Shown: piece after piece, positions 42,501-49,180 of the stretch
How positions within the stretch are numbered: the first letter of the stretch is position 1
Layout: each line of letters starts with the position of its first letter
Assembly: GCF_023278085.1 (NCBI RefSeq)
Contig: NZ_CP066265.1
Coordinates: 5,156,501 to 5,220,500 of the forward strand
Direction: 5' to 3'
DNA: 64,000 nt
DNA from: Pseudomonas syringae
GTDB lineage: Bacteria; Pseudomonadota; Gammaproteobacteria; Pseudomonadales; Pseudomonadaceae
Position numbers and translations under genes: made by a program
Notes under the pieces: generated by a model
Database searches by the model: none
Told to the model about the DNA's origin: nothing
Seen by the model: only the letters and a program-made list of their open reading frames with translations

Positions 42501-42757
42501 TGGTAATGGATGCGAAGTCTTCGGTGAACGGTGTGAATGCGGCACGCACGCCGCATGGGGATCCGGCTACAAGACTGAGAGGGTGGTTGGCTGACGATTC
42601 GATAACCGAATCCGATCCTGCGTTGGCTGGAGCTTTGAGATCCGCGCTGGGAAGCGATGGAGTCAAAGTCCAAGGCGTTACCGTTAAAATCGGCTTGCCA
42701 GCACCCAGTAAAACAGGTCAAGCAGAAATTAAGGTGGAATCATGGCCCAAAAAATAA
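33521..42757 (+). CDS. cdiA: CdiA: contact-dependent inhibition exoprotein with C-terminal nuclease-type toxin
   Basis: 3078 aa. Residues 1-26 (MNKHLYRIVFNKARGLLMVV) are an extended signal peptide region, and cleavage is likely near AWAAG (72). The TPS secretion domain spans about 80-320, with NPAGITCDGCGF at 184-195. Filament repeats rich in short LDN/LNN motifs fill about 320-1350. A non-repeat region (about 1360-1620, with YLIETDPRFASYRTWLSSDYM) matches the receptor-binding area. More repeats follow to about 2500, then a pre-toxin region. VDNN at 2686-2689 takes the place of the VENN border. The last about 140 residues hold a probable PD-(D/E)xK nuclease: E2953 in GEQ, D2980 in CDGC, D2997-x-K2999 in MDAKSS. 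The last 16 bases overlap cdiI. Confidence 0.95.
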   Translation: MNKHLYRIVFNKARGLLMVVAENVASQVKAPGTRASRTAVAPGCTATLGPLRFALMTAIGLVSLSVVPAWAAGTIVADPSAAAGQRPTVIESANGTPQVNIQAPSAAGVSRNTYNQFDVDKRGVILNNSSANSQTQLGGWIEGNAAMAKGNARVILNEVNASNPSQLQGYVEVAGQRAQVVIANPAGITCDGCGFINANRATLSTGQAQLENGAITGYTVNSGAITIQGKGLDTRDADYTDLIARTVQVNAGIWANDLKVTAGRNQVNADNTQATPQTGADGDKPAVAIDVAQLGGMYAGKIMLVGTESGVGMRNAGQIGAMAGEVVISADGKLQNQGAISSATATRINATSVDNSGSLYAKSDLNLASSGDIDNSGTIASQNQTSINAKAIRSTKGSSLAAGAGVDGKLGSSGNLTVRATSVKAEGQNLAAGDLSIQADDLDLSGSQTQGHNVTLTANNGDANLSGSKVDASQTLAASATKTLRTDSASVNADNLQLNASDLSNVGGELIQTGVADTAINASATLDNRSGRIASNANNARLSANRVDNSGGTIEHAGQGSLNIQANRLDGNTGSIASNGALSIKAADVVVDDGLTQGRQITLDTTNLSNQRGRILQTGSQPLQINASQQFDNQNGQVSSPGAVALNVGTLNNQSGKVIATDGGLLTVTAGDLIDNSGGTLAAGGTAQLNGARLENTQGTVSAGGELQAQFSQLNNIGGTLASTQRMAIIAGQFNNTNGVLGSVQSGLSVNVSNGALNNNGGRLEAQGDIAVTAQGLDNRSGVISGQALDLNSNGALADNSDGTLDARATLDLRSGELRNAAGLIQSAGKLSIDTGSQALNNLQSGTTKGISGQDAVEIRSASLNNSAGFLSAKGNLLLNASDVANTDGGQIIGEKTVHIEGARLDNRGGQLQSLGDVELVLGQTLNNQGGLVRSAGALSLSTDVLDNSATQGTNQGLEGRSMNLAVNTLNNQSGALRTDEGLLLGVSQTLNNQSGLISSTGDLTISDRDTAQRRQSINNLDGTLIAGKLLSLNAAYYSGTGRALSLGDINFRLQNGLDLSGQIQANNNVDLSTAGALNNTGRLLAGKALLVSAQTLDNSANAEISAGQVRLNVADTLTNRGLIDGQQVRVQATTLNNLGTARLYGDQLAIATSTLNNLDENGIAATIAARESLNIGTGTLNNREESLIFSAGDLAIGGALSALDTAQDRAQLLTNASATVEALGNLSLNVQSVRNTNEHFSTRDVEVSRTPEQEFQLTGSTNRYQANEISLRNDEVNYLVTPEGQRDNWNRYDYTRVVNETQIATSAPAQILSGGTMQISAGDVLNDKSRIIAGGLLQADVTSLTNTELSGERTTTDSGTVTNFYRMQRKGRDRQGSNTAAYTPAPLIQEISLQPTVFAQNSVVSGTGTQISARGTQAVGQQIASTGTFSAPVARTFQVAPIVQVAAQTSQNAQGVAEQIRTGGPSLELPNNSLFTTNPQTTSNYLIETDPRFASYRTWLSSDYMLERLQVDPALTQQRLGDGFYEQKLIREQVAQLTGRRFLDGYANDEAQYRALIDNAVTLANQWQLVPGVELSPEQMAQLTSDIVWLVQKKVTLASGETRNVLVPQVYVRVQESDLNGSGSLIAGQRLNLNIAGDLVNSGSLAGRSVMAITAQNIENLGGRIQADKVSLTARENLDNLGGLIGATDSLAINAGQNVNVVSSSRDSSSAQGTRTNLSRVAGLFVSGAGGTMGVNAGKDLNLTGAQVVNAGTGGSTSLQAGNNINLTTVGEAHQQSVNWNGSNWRKDASQTEVGSTIQGQGDVRLSAGQDLNARGASVTSQQGAIIADAGRDVNLTAAQNTQFADEAHKFKGSNGLFSSKTTTTRDTVNQTQAQGSTLSAEKTYVQAGRDINVSGSNVVSTNQTVLAADNNINIEAATESSSERHDKSVKKSGLFSGGGIAVTLGTQQQTVKDLTTSQTAAASTVGSTKGDVLMEAGKGYRQVGSQVSAPEGSVDITGQTIDVVEARNTSKRERETLFKQTGFTLTVTNPVISAIQTTQQMKQASEKTDDGRMKALAAATVLLGGNNAATAVAMNPDMAGGLNISLSLGTKKNESKTTQTSDSAAGSTITAGQDVRLRATGAGADSDITVQGSQIKAGRDASLMADGDINLLAANNTSQQNTDSKGSSASVGIGFSLGGTKNGFTLDLGVTGNKGQADGDELTHTNTKVEAGNQLLLASGGDTQIKGAVASGKKVIADVGGDLNIESLQDTNTYKVDEKSLGFGVSLCIPPFCTGMSTISGASGNFGATNIDSNYASVTEQSGIKAGDDGFDINVRGNTDLVGAVIASSDKAVQDGKNSLVTSSLTSRDIKNKADYDANTVSLGGGYNEISKDQKGNVQTGGKGTPGTELAKNENQIGANMPIAISASDNASSVTRSGISGGAVVITNDAEQQKRTGKTAEQTVASLNRDVSSDRDGSNSLKPIFDEDEVRAGFEIVTAFSNEASTFLANKAREADLKRQQAKTLQEKADKTAGLTDTQRMDLQISARQLSAEANDISENWGAGGTYRQITTALIGAAGGNISAGNAAFVQGLVVNYVQQRGAGYIGDLVADGELTEGSPLHAALHGIVACAGAAASSQSCGSGAAGAAASSLLTGLFSQSSPDESEEQREAKRNLIVSLVTGLAATSASIDPTAANTAAGAAVDNNWLATQQIVQYKKELAEAKGTEVFTVFAKWAFISSKQDVLTQFGVGKGLAQSGWNDVEGLAQFVANPIEGLKGLKELIANPEAQKQFRAEFLADANKKIDTITNALEVGGDQNAEDLGVALGEIAWQVGSIVTGVGSAAKGVAGLAKAGIKVGTAELDKMADLARMEKLAKAEALRSSVVGAVAGSQKASANSKFGQLAKTEAELRDAQRVDGAKGPEQVIPDEINPPKFSRVEDLFGQTFESIPLSHLPNWKTGSLVNDGVLGEQLALQTLNEKTGLNFKPLQNSSNHGCDGCAVAINGDTITVVVMDAKSSVNGVNAARTPHGDPATRLRGWLADDSITESDPALAGALRSALGSDGVKVQGVTVKIGLPAPSKTGQAEIKVESWPKK

Positions 42758-43731
42758 GTCAATGTGAACGCGTGGGTGTGAACCCAGGGTGGCCATCCTA
42801 CAAATCAGTACTAGCTCGCATCGCCAGAGGGCCGCATGTTGAGGACGCGTTTTATGTAAATGAGATACGCAGATACGTCACGAGGGAGGATGCAAGGCCC
42901 ACTGATCCAATGATGGTTCCAAATAAAAATAATGCGACAGATAGCATCCCAGAACAAATGGCGCGGGTTAGACTTTATAAAGTACTTGCCACTGCCCCAG
43001 ACAACCCGCAATGGTTGCAAGAATTGGCTCATTGGATGCGCTACTACCAAGTAGGTGTTTGGCAATTGTACTTTTGGGCACACCAGTACGATCAACGTCC
43101 CGGTAATTATATTCGCCAACAAAACTACAGCATCCAAACCAGTGCCAACATGATGGCCGCGATGGCGATCCTGGGTTGGAAGGATGCCGTCCTCCATCAG
43201 GGCTATCTCACTCATGCGGCGCTTAATCGCGAACATCAGTTGGTGATCGAGTACGAAGAGCAGCACCGCCGCGCCCAAGCCTTTATGCTTCGCGTGTTTG
43301 CCGATTGGGTGGGAGATGTATCGCACCTGTGGCCGGCCTATGCATATGATGAACCTACCTATGAAGCCCTACTGGCCAACTGGCGCACCGCCAACCCCGA
43401 CGACTTGTTACCCTGCCTGCTTGCTGCATGTGACCGCCACACCTGGCAAACTGGCAAAGACAGCCAAAAGAATTCCTACGATTTCAATCAGGTTTGCCGC
43501 ATGGAGCGCGTCCCGTTGGAAATCCTCTATATACTACGTCTACGCCAATGGGAAGGCTTGCCCAATCCTCAGCAGATTGATCATCCCCTGATGGCCGCGC
43601 CCTTTGACCAATTGCCGCCCGAGCAGCCAGTGCCTGAGTTGGACGAGTTGATGCAAGGTGTGCTCAAACGCGCAAGGGAAGACTGGCCACAGTACGATGA
43701 AGTGCTGTCTTTGCAAGCATTGAAGAGTTGA
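42742..43731 (+). CDS. cdiI: CdiI immunity protein, copy 1 (partner of intact cdiA)
   Basis: 329 aa, mostly helical, no signal peptide, so cytoplasmic. It starts inside the cdiA end with a 16-base overlap, the same overlap seen at both orphan copies. Copies 2 and 3 are closely similar, with the C-terminal two thirds (from about NYSIQT) almost identical and the first 110 residues more variable. Layout (helical N domain, C domain with QGYLTHAALN and PLEILYILRLRQWEG) is reminiscent of PoNi-type (DUF1911) immunity proteins that pair with PD-(D/E)xK PoNe toxins; that link is tentative. Confidence 0.85.
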   Translation: MAQKISQCERVGVNPGWPSYKSVLARIARGPHVEDAFYVNEIRRYVTREDARPTDPMMVPNKNNATDSIPEQMARVRLYKVLATAPDNPQWLQELAHWMRYYQVGVWQLYFWAHQYDQRPGNYIRQQNYSIQTSANMMAAMAILGWKDAVLHQGYLTHAALNREHQLVIEYEEQHRRAQAFMLRVFADWVGDVSHLWPAYAYDEPTYEALLANWRTANPDDLLPCLLAACDRHTWQTGKDSQKNSYDFNQVCRMERVPLEILYILRLRQWEGLPNPQQIDHPLMAAPFDQLPPEQPVPELDELMQGVLKRAREDWPQYDEVLSLQALKS

Positions 43732-43737
43732 ATAGAT

Positions 43738-43933
43738 GCAAGAGGTGAGATGCGGTAATTAGTGACTTGGCCGCTAATCCAGCAAGCTCATTAAAACAAA
43801 GCAATGGGGGTTGTGTTCAATCCAAATCTACCTGCCCCTGTCGCTGGCCCTGCTGCCGTGAAACGGCTCGCCAGAGATGCTTTGCTAAACCCAATCCTCA
43901 TCTTTTTCCAAGTGAGGTTTGTAGCGCGGACAC
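43738..43933. repeat. Direct repeat D, copy 1
   Basis: About 195 bases closely match 51689-51884, starting at GGTGAGATGCGG and running through CCAAATCTACCTGCCCCTGTC to GAGGTTTGT. One frame reads FNPNLPAPVAGPAAVKRLARD and may be a remnant of toxin-linked sequence. It directly follows cdiI copy 1, as its twin follows copy 3. Confidence 0.8.
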
Positions 43934-44006
43934 AGTCGAAAGTAGTCCTTCTAAAGAACGGTGGTGTCCAGTTTGAAAGCGTAAGTAGTTAAAGCTTTGA
44001 CCTTAA

Positions 44007-44099
44007 GTCAGAAATGTCGTTAAAGGAGTAATTTATGCTAACGGCATCTCTATAATCCCCCTTGAAGAACGGGTGAAGAGTTGGCACCGGAAGCGCTAA
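44007..44099 (+). pseudogene. Toxin 3' stub before Tdi1-like immunity gene
   Basis: A frame open from a TAA (44004) to TAA 44097-44099 has no start codon in good context and ends GISIIPLEERVKSWHRKR. It lies 40 bases before an immunity-type gene, as expected of the leftover C-terminus of a displaced toxin. Identification is by context. Confidence 0.45.
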
Positions 44100-44139
44100 G
44101 CTGAATGTTCGACTTGAGCTGCTGAGAGGGGCGAAATAA

Positions 44140-44751
44140 ATGAGAGACCAGTATTTCGAAGCATTTATAGCTGAAGCGGGCGAAGCTAAAAGCCGTCGCG
44201 AAGTATCTCATGAGCAAATCTCAAAGTATCGGGATATTTTGCCTAACGCCTTATTACAATATTGGCAGGAGGAAGGTTGGTGCTGTTACGCAAATGAACT
44301 TTTCTGGACCGTTAACCCCGATGAATACAAGCATCTGCTTGATATGTGGCTGACAGGAACTGACATCAAAGAACTTGATAACTACCACGTTATAGCAAGA
44401 AGCGGCTTTGGTGCTCTTTATGCGTGGGGCGAGAAGTATAATCAAAAAATAGTTATCTCGTGTCCGACAGGGTCAATTGCGGCATTAAAAAACAAACTAC
44501 AAAAACCTAACAAAGATCCAGGCATGGCAATAAGGTCATTTTTTTCCATGTTCGACAAAGAAAGATTTGACATTGAGGACGGCGCAGGTAATTTTATTTT
44601 TGAACAGGCACTGAAAAAGTTAGGTCCACTCGAAGATCATGAGCTGTATGGCTTTGTACCCGCATTATTTGTTGGTGGAGAAGCATCGATAGATCATGTA
44701 GTAAAATGTGATCTGGATGTTCACTTGACAATTCTTCGCCAGCTGCGATAA
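44140..44751 (+). CDS. GAD-like / DUF1851 immunity protein (Tdi1 type), copy A
   Basis: 203 aa. N-terminal GAD-like part (SRREVSHEQISKYRDILPNAL, EEGWCCYANELFWTVNPDEY) and C-terminal DUF1851-like part (FEQALKKLGPLEDHELYGFVPAL). Proteins of this type protect against polymorphic or T6SS toxins. It has a clear paralogue at 53459-54073. No signal peptide. It stands alone, with a terminator right after it. Confidence 0.75.
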   Translation: MRDQYFEAFIAEAGEAKSRREVSHEQISKYRDILPNALLQYWQEEGWCCYANELFWTVNPDEYKHLLDMWLTGTDIKELDNYHVIARSGFGALYAWGEKYNQKIVISCPTGSIAALKNKLQKPNKDPGMAIRSFFSMFDKERFDIEDGAGNFIFEQALKKLGPLEDHELYGFVPALFVGGEASIDHVVKCDLDVHLTILRQLR

Positions 44752-44757
44752 AAATGA

Positions 44758-44793
44758 AATAGCCTGTGAAAAGCTTTTTCGCAGGCTATTTTT
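44758..44793 (+). terminator. Rho-independent terminator after Tdi1-like gene
   Basis: AATAGCCTGTGAAAA pairs with TTTTTCGCAGGCTATT (one G-T pair) and is followed by TTTT; starts 7 bases after the stop. Confidence 0.85.
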
Positions 44794-44851
44794 ATAACCA
44801 ACTTTTAATATCAGTGCGAAAATCACAAATCCTACCAGCAAACTACTAGTT

Positions 44852-45430
44852 ATGAAATTCACAACAGCTTATAACCCGGTCACCCAAGCATTTGCATTAA
44901 TGACGCAAAAGGAGCTGCGCGAATTTTATGACGCCTTTATGCTCAACATACCGTATTGTCTGGACGATCTAATCCATGAAGTGTGGAAGACACCTGGATT
45001 TGAAGATTGGAGTGCAGATTTTACTCCAAACTCTTTAGATACTCTGGGCGAGTGGATTGCCAACAGAATTATGAAAAACCGCCTAAACCACAAAAAAAGT
45101 GAAACCTAGGCAGACTCTAGAGACAGTAAAGAAGCGCCAGAAAGGAAGAGTTTAACGGATGAAGAGTTAGCGCTAGCAGTGAGTGCCGGAATGTAGTACG
45201 GTGAAGTTTCTGTTAAAAGCAACCCAGCATTACATTGGGAACAATTAAAAGGGGGCAAGAGAAATGCAGATTACGGCCAACCCGTAATACTGGGGAAAAA
45301 CACTATACCTATTAACCCGATAAGAATTGCCAACGTATTCATGTGCGGTGTAGCTGACGGTTCAAAAACGAGCAGGCGGCTTCGAGAAACTTATGAAGAT
45401 TGGATGAAAATTATACAACAAGAAACATGA
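44852..45430 (+). pseudogene. Immunity-type protein with two in-frame TAG stops
   Basis: The frame opens with ATG 44852 (MKFTTAYNPVTQAFA), is cut by TAG at 45107-45109 and again by TAG at 45194-45196, then continues in the same frame to TGA 45428-45430. The parts read as one protein of about 190 residues: TPGFEDWSADFTPNSLDTLGEW before the first stop, LTDEELALAVSAGM before the second, YGEVSVKSNPALHWEQLKGG after it. I recall hypothetical proteins with the same order of segments. The first 85 residues may still be made. Confidence 0.7.
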
Positions 45431-45464
45431 TATTTATCAGAAAAAAAACAAATCTCTGGGGAAA

Positions 45465-45686
45465 AATGTTGGCGGGATGTTAGAGATTAAAAATGTCCAA
45501 AATCTCTCAATGTCGAACCAACTGCGTGCGCAAATACAACACGCGACAGAAACAGGACAGCCTTTAAATCTTGTTGTGAGCCCGAGAACAAACAATGTGT
45601 CTAGAAGTCTTATTGAAGGCGTGCGGAGTACTGGCGGAAACGTTTACAGATACGACCCTAAAACTGGCGTAATTTCAGAGTTTTAA
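45465..45686 (+). pseudogene. Toxin 3' fragment (restriction-endonuclease-fold type)
   Basis: About 73 codons ending SRSLIEGVRSTGGNVYRYDP..., with VQNLSMSNQLRAQIQHA near the start. The pattern (E-x-K-N-V, S-x-x-x-Q-L-R, then L-x-V-x-P-x-T) is that of the C-terminal half of Tox-REase-type nucleases, where the E-x-K (LEIKNV) supplies catalytic residues. The N-terminal half is missing. An ATG at 45477 exists. It stops 6 bases before the next immunity gene. Confidence 0.65.
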
Positions 45687-45692
45687 CAAGTT

Positions 45693-46451
45693 ATGAAACA
45701 GTATACGCAGATGTCGATTAGAACAAAGGTTGATACCTTTGACTTGAAGCTTGGTAAAGATTTTATTGCCTCGTTGCATGAGTGGGGCGGGCTAATTTTG
45801 CCAGAGCAAATATCACATAACGCCGATAAGTTCGTAGATTCATTTGTGGGTGCAGATGAGTGTAAGGATTATTGGGGGGCTGAAGGGGAGATGCGGGTTA
45901 ACGGCTCAATGTCTCGCTTCCATGAAGATTTTGCCTGGCGCCGAAAAAAAACAATTAAATCCACTGGATATATTCGGCATAAAACTCAAAATATCCGTGG
46001 GCAAGTAGTTCCGGGCTCATTAAATTTTCGCTCTGCCTGTAGTGAAAAAGTGGACTGGTATTTGCTTTTTAAAAAATGGTGTGAAATATTTTCTCCGCAA
46101 CTTGGCTGCCTTCATCAGTTTGCTGGTCTTGAACTTGACCCAAGACATAAAAATGATAGTTTTCAAATAGGCTCATTTAATGCTGCGTTGAAGCCGGATG
46201 TGCCAAACATTGGTTGGGCGATGTTTTATGGGGATGAGTTTGCAGAAGCCGTTGATGCTGATAAAATTGCAGCGGCAGGTTTTCCTATTGAAAAAATAAA
46301 TAATGGCTATTTGGTCAGGGTTACAGAAAACTTCCAAGATGTTTTAGAAAACTTCCCGCTATTTTCCAGACGGCGCGCCGAACTCAAAGCGTTATTTCGA
46401 GAAGAATTCTTCCTCATCCAACACGAGCCTTTGGTTTCGGCCATTAGATGA
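45693..46451 (+). CDS. Immunity-type protein (Imm52-like, tentative)
   Basis: 252 aa, cytoplasmic. Features are LGKDFIASLHEWGGLILP near the start and ELDPRHKNDSFQIGSFNAALKPDVPNIGWAMFYG in the middle. It is directly downstream of the REase-type toxin fragment, the usual order. The Imm52 assignment comes from memory of proteins paired with REase-fold toxins and is not certain. AT-rich codon use. Confidence 0.6.
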   Translation: MKQYTQMSIRTKVDTFDLKLGKDFIASLHEWGGLILPEQISHNADKFVDSFVGADECKDYWGAEGEMRVNGSMSRFHEDFAWRRKKTIKSTGYIRHKTQNIRGQVVPGSLNFRSACSEKVDWYLLFKKWCEIFSPQLGCLHQFAGLELDPRHKNDSFQIGSFNAALKPDVPNIGWAMFYGDEFAEAVDADKIAAAGFPIEKINNGYLVRVTENFQDVLENFPLFSRRRAELKALFREEFFLIQHEPLVSAIR

Positions 46452-46522
46452 GTATGATAATCTTAGCTCTAGTGATCTAACATTTTGGCTATGTTAGTTA
46501 TTAGATAGAATATTTTATCTGA

Positions 46523-46846
46523 CAACGGTGTAACGCCGGTGTTTTTGCATCCTTTTTTGTCGCCTTCCAGCCCCCACCCTATCTTATAGGCTGTAGACCT
46601 TTTCAACCCCCGCCGGGCGATTACAACCAGTGGTACAAAAAAGGGGTGTCCCAGGAAGGCATCGATACCGCTATGCGTCGCTGTGGTTACACAAATCTGG
46701 ATGGTGTGGGAGACAGCTCGCCTATCGATGTGAAACTGACGCGCTTTTATTGCATGAAGGACGCAGGCTTCAAACGTAAAGATAAGATTGACCTTTGCAG
46801 GGAAGGCCGCATTGGCGAATCACAGGTCTGCGATGGTCGTCGGTAA
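46523..46846 (+). pseudogene. 5'-damaged small lipoprotein gene, copy A
   Basis: The frame has a hydrophobic stretch followed by a lipobox Leu-Ile-Gly-Cys (Cys codon at 46592), then RPFQPPPGDYNQWYKKG and a Cys-rich domain (RRCGY, RFYCMKDAGF, KIDLC). No start codon lies between the upstream stop and the signal-peptide-like segment, so the 5' end appears lost; a GTG at 46646 would give a 66-residue remnant. A related fragment occurs at 56289. Confidence 0.5.
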
Positions 46847-46870
46847 TCAACCACTGAAAGGAAAACAGGA

Positions 46871-47197
46871 ATGAAATATCTACGCAATGGACTGTACAGC
46901 GGCGCACTGATCTTGGTCACATCAGCGTTGGGTGGTTGTGCATCTTCGGCAGCGATCACGGGTGAACCAGGTGTCAAGATGGGCGATAGCTATCATCAGG
47001 TGCTCGACGTGGTGAGCCGCAACAATGCAGTGACTAAGGAGGTTGACGGTCAAGGTTTCCGCGCTGAGGGTTATTCGCCAATGTTCAAGGCTTGCCGCAC
47101 CAAATACTTCATCTTCCAGGGTGCCGATGGGTTGCAGCGCGTGACGTATGAGCCAGCGCCGCATTTGTCGATGAACCAGAACTGCCGCCAGCCTTAA
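46871..47197 (+). CDS. Small lipoprotein
   Basis: 108 aa. Signal peptide with lipobox LGGC (Cys at residue 23), so an N-terminally lipidated envelope protein. GGAAA-type ribosome-binding site. The mature part has no recognised domain. It begins 25 bases after the previous fragment and is followed by another lipoprotein gene, suggesting a small lipoprotein operon. Confidence 0.7.
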   Translation: MKYLRNGLYSGALILVTSALGGCASSAAITGEPGVKMGDSYHQVLDVVSRNNAVTKEVDGQGFRAEGYSPMFKACRTKYFIFQGADGLQRVTYEPAPHLSMNQNCRQP

Positions 47198-47220
47198 CGC
47201 CCTCTGAGAGTCGATGCCTG

Positions 47221-47769
47221 ATGAAACTGCTGCCTGTTATTTCGTGCGTACTGGTGCTTTCGTCGCTTGGTGGTTGCGGCCAAGTGGCAAATATACGATC
47301 GCTGTCCACAAGTTACGTACCACCCGAAACGGGCGAAACCGCGCGCGTACGCTTAGTCACCGACGGCCTGGTACGCGCGGTGCCCGGCCGCGATTGCATG
47401 GATTGGAATGTGCCGGGTGCCGGCGTGATGGCCTCGGCAAAGTCCGGCTTCCCCGACCATAATGGCGAAAGTTTGCGTATGCCCGGCCCGATTTACTCCT
47501 GGGCGGGTGCGGTCTCATCAGAACTGGTTGTTCCGGCGAACAAACCAATCGCATTGCATTATCTAGGGCGACTTCAATACGCCAGGCAATGCTTCAAAAC
47601 AATAACCTTCGTGCCAAGGCCCGGTATGGATTACATGGTGCAGGCATCTATGTCGGAGGACTGCTCGTTCAAGCTGTCTGAGCTTTCACTCAATGGGCTG
47701 CAATGGATCTCTGTAGAACCGAAGCCAAAAGGTAAAGTTTCGATGTGTAACTCTATGGATAATTTTTAG
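47221..47769 (+). CDS. Lipoprotein
   Basis: 182 aa with lipobox LGGC (Cys about residue 19). The mature part has four more Cys residues and segments such as YVPPETGETARVRLVTDG and LHYLGRLQYARQCFKTITFVPR that suggest a beta-rich fold. Not identified further. 23 bases downstream of the preceding lipoprotein gene. Its link to toxin immunity is unknown; envelope lipoproteins can act as immunity proteins, but nothing here proves it. Confidence 0.7.
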   Translation: MKLLPVISCVLVLSSLGGCGQVANIRSLSTSYVPPETGETARVRLVTDGLVRAVPGRDCMDWNVPGAGVMASAKSGFPDHNGESLRMPGPIYSWAGAVSSELVVPANKPIALHYLGRLQYARQCFKTITFVPRPGMDYMVQASMSEDCSFKLSELSLNGLQWISVEPKPKGKVSMCNSMDNF

Positions 47770-47849
47770 CTCTAGAGCAGCGCAAGTTCAAGTATGAGTA
47801 CCGCGCAAAAAAAGAGTACAAAAAAAAAGCAATCATCTTTCAATAGCAC

Positions 47850-47962
47850 CGCCAGATTAACAGTAACCGTCGGTCAAGACGGACAGTTTTAACGTTGAGT
47901 ACTCAATAAACGGCGCTCGACCTACAGAGATTTTATTTAAAAATTCACCAGGAGGCATTTGA
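47850..47962 (+). pseudogene. Toxin 3' stub before YezG-like immunity gene, frameshifted
   Basis: One frame reads TARLTVTVGQDGQF and stops; at the T run (47887-47890) the next frame continues NVEYSINGARPTEILFKNSPGG to TGA 47960-47962, which overlaps the ATG of the next gene. This looks like a decayed toxin C-terminus. Confidence 0.55.
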
Positions 47963-48291
47963 TGCGCAACGATAGTGAGATTTATAACGACATGGGTGCA
48001 ATTTTGGTAGCTATTGCTCCAAAGGACGCTTGCAAGGTTATAATGCGCGCAAAACTTTCTGAAGAGTTAGATACCTGCTCCTATGAGTACGACTATATAG
48101 ATGATCACGGCAAGTCAGCTTGGCTCACTGCGGGTGGCCGTGCAAACACCGATATGCTGGATCTGCTTGTAGAACTGCGTAAATGGTATATCAAAAACAA
48201 ACTAACTGCCGACTTACCTGCTTGGAATGGGTGTGAGGTGACTCTCGACTTAGCTAATGAACAACTAGGGATTGACTTTACTTATCCTTAA
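47962..48291 (+). CDS. YezG-family immunity protein
   Basis: 109 aa from ATG 47962, with AGGAGG seven bases upstream. The segment SYEYDYIDDHGKSAWL and the end PAWNGCEVTLDLANEQLGIDF are typical of YezG/DUF600 immunity proteins, first known from the YeeF-YezG toxin pair of Bacillus. Cytoplasmic. Overlaps the stop of the toxin stub, so it was once translationally coupled to a toxin. Confidence 0.75.
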   Translation: MRNDSEIYNDMGAILVAIAPKDACKVIMRAKLSEELDTCSYEYDYIDDHGKSAWLTAGGRANTDMLDLLVELRKWYIKNKLTADLPAWNGCEVTLDLANEQLGIDFTYP

Positions 48292-48542
48292 TTACACTTC
48301 GCCCAACATCGACCCTCGCGCAGGCGCGATTTAGTTCTATCGACATCTGAGCTATCTAATGCGACTTACAAATTCATTACATGCCTAGGTTGCAAGTACT
48401 CAAACTAGGTATGCCAGGCAAAACAAATTAAATTTTTGAAGAACGTCCAAGCCAACCTTATTTGAAACCAGAAAACTTTTAATTATTTTGCAGACACACC
48501 AAACTAACGACTGAGATACATCGATAATCAATCGGCAATTAT
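48292..48542. other. AT-rich spacer
   Basis: About 250 bases between the YezG-like gene and the orphan cdiA module. No gene, hairpin or promoter recognised. Confidence 0.4.
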
Positions 48543-48763
48543 TATCCGGTGAACAGCGCCATTCAGACCGCCCAGCAGATGAAGCAGGCGTCGGAGCAAA
48601 CCGACGACGGGTGCATGAAAGCGCTGGCAGCAGTCATGGTCCTGCTGGGTGGTAACAATGCCGCCACTGCGGTGGCGATGAACCCCATCGATGGCCCCAA
48701 TGGCTTGGGCAAACTGATCAGCAACTCGGAGGTCAGAGCGCAGCTTGGTGATAGCGTCGTTAG
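48543..48763 (+). pseudogene. cdiA body fragment joined to orphan module 1
   Basis: 48543-48690 closely matches cdiA 39612-39754 (AIQTxQQMKQASE, ALAAxxVLLGGNNAATAVAMNP). The following 70 bases (KLISNSEVRAQLGD) have no match I can see in cdiA. The frame (from GTG 48549) runs to a stop at 48780-48782 and is different from the toxin frame. Confidence 0.75.
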
Positions 48764-49180
48764 AAGAACGGTTCGCTTGTAAATGATGGGGCGTTGGGCG
48801 AGCAACCGCCCCTGCAAACCCTTAACGAGAAAACCGGCCTCAATTTCAAACCTCTACAAAACAGTAGCAACCACGGCTGCGATGGCTGCGCGGAGGCAAT
48901 CAAAGGCGATACGATTACCGTGGTGGTGATGGATGCGAAGTCTTCGGTGAATGGTGTGAGTAAGGCCAGTACGCCGCATGGGGACCCGAGGGCGCGGTTG
49001 GAGGGGTGGCTGGGTAATAGATCAATTGCCGACTCTGATCCTGCTTTACGCGATGCTTTGCAAGCGGCGTTGGATTCAGGAAAAGCCAAGGTTCAAGCTG
49101 TAACAGTCAAAGTCGGTGTTCCCGCCCCCAGTAAAACAGGTGTAGCAGAATTTAAGGTGGAACCATGGACCAAGAAGTAA
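48764..49180 (+). pseudogene. Orphan CdiA-CT toxin, module 1
   Basis: 138 codons, preceded in frame by TAG (48761), matching the last part of cdiA from KTGSLVNDG onward. The nuclease residues are kept: GEQ, CDGC, MDAKSS. Differences include GEQPP for GEQLA and CAEAIKG for CAVAING. No ATG start and no secretion domain, so silent unless recombined into cdiA. The end overlaps the immunity gene by 16 bases, as in cdiA. Confidence 0.8.
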
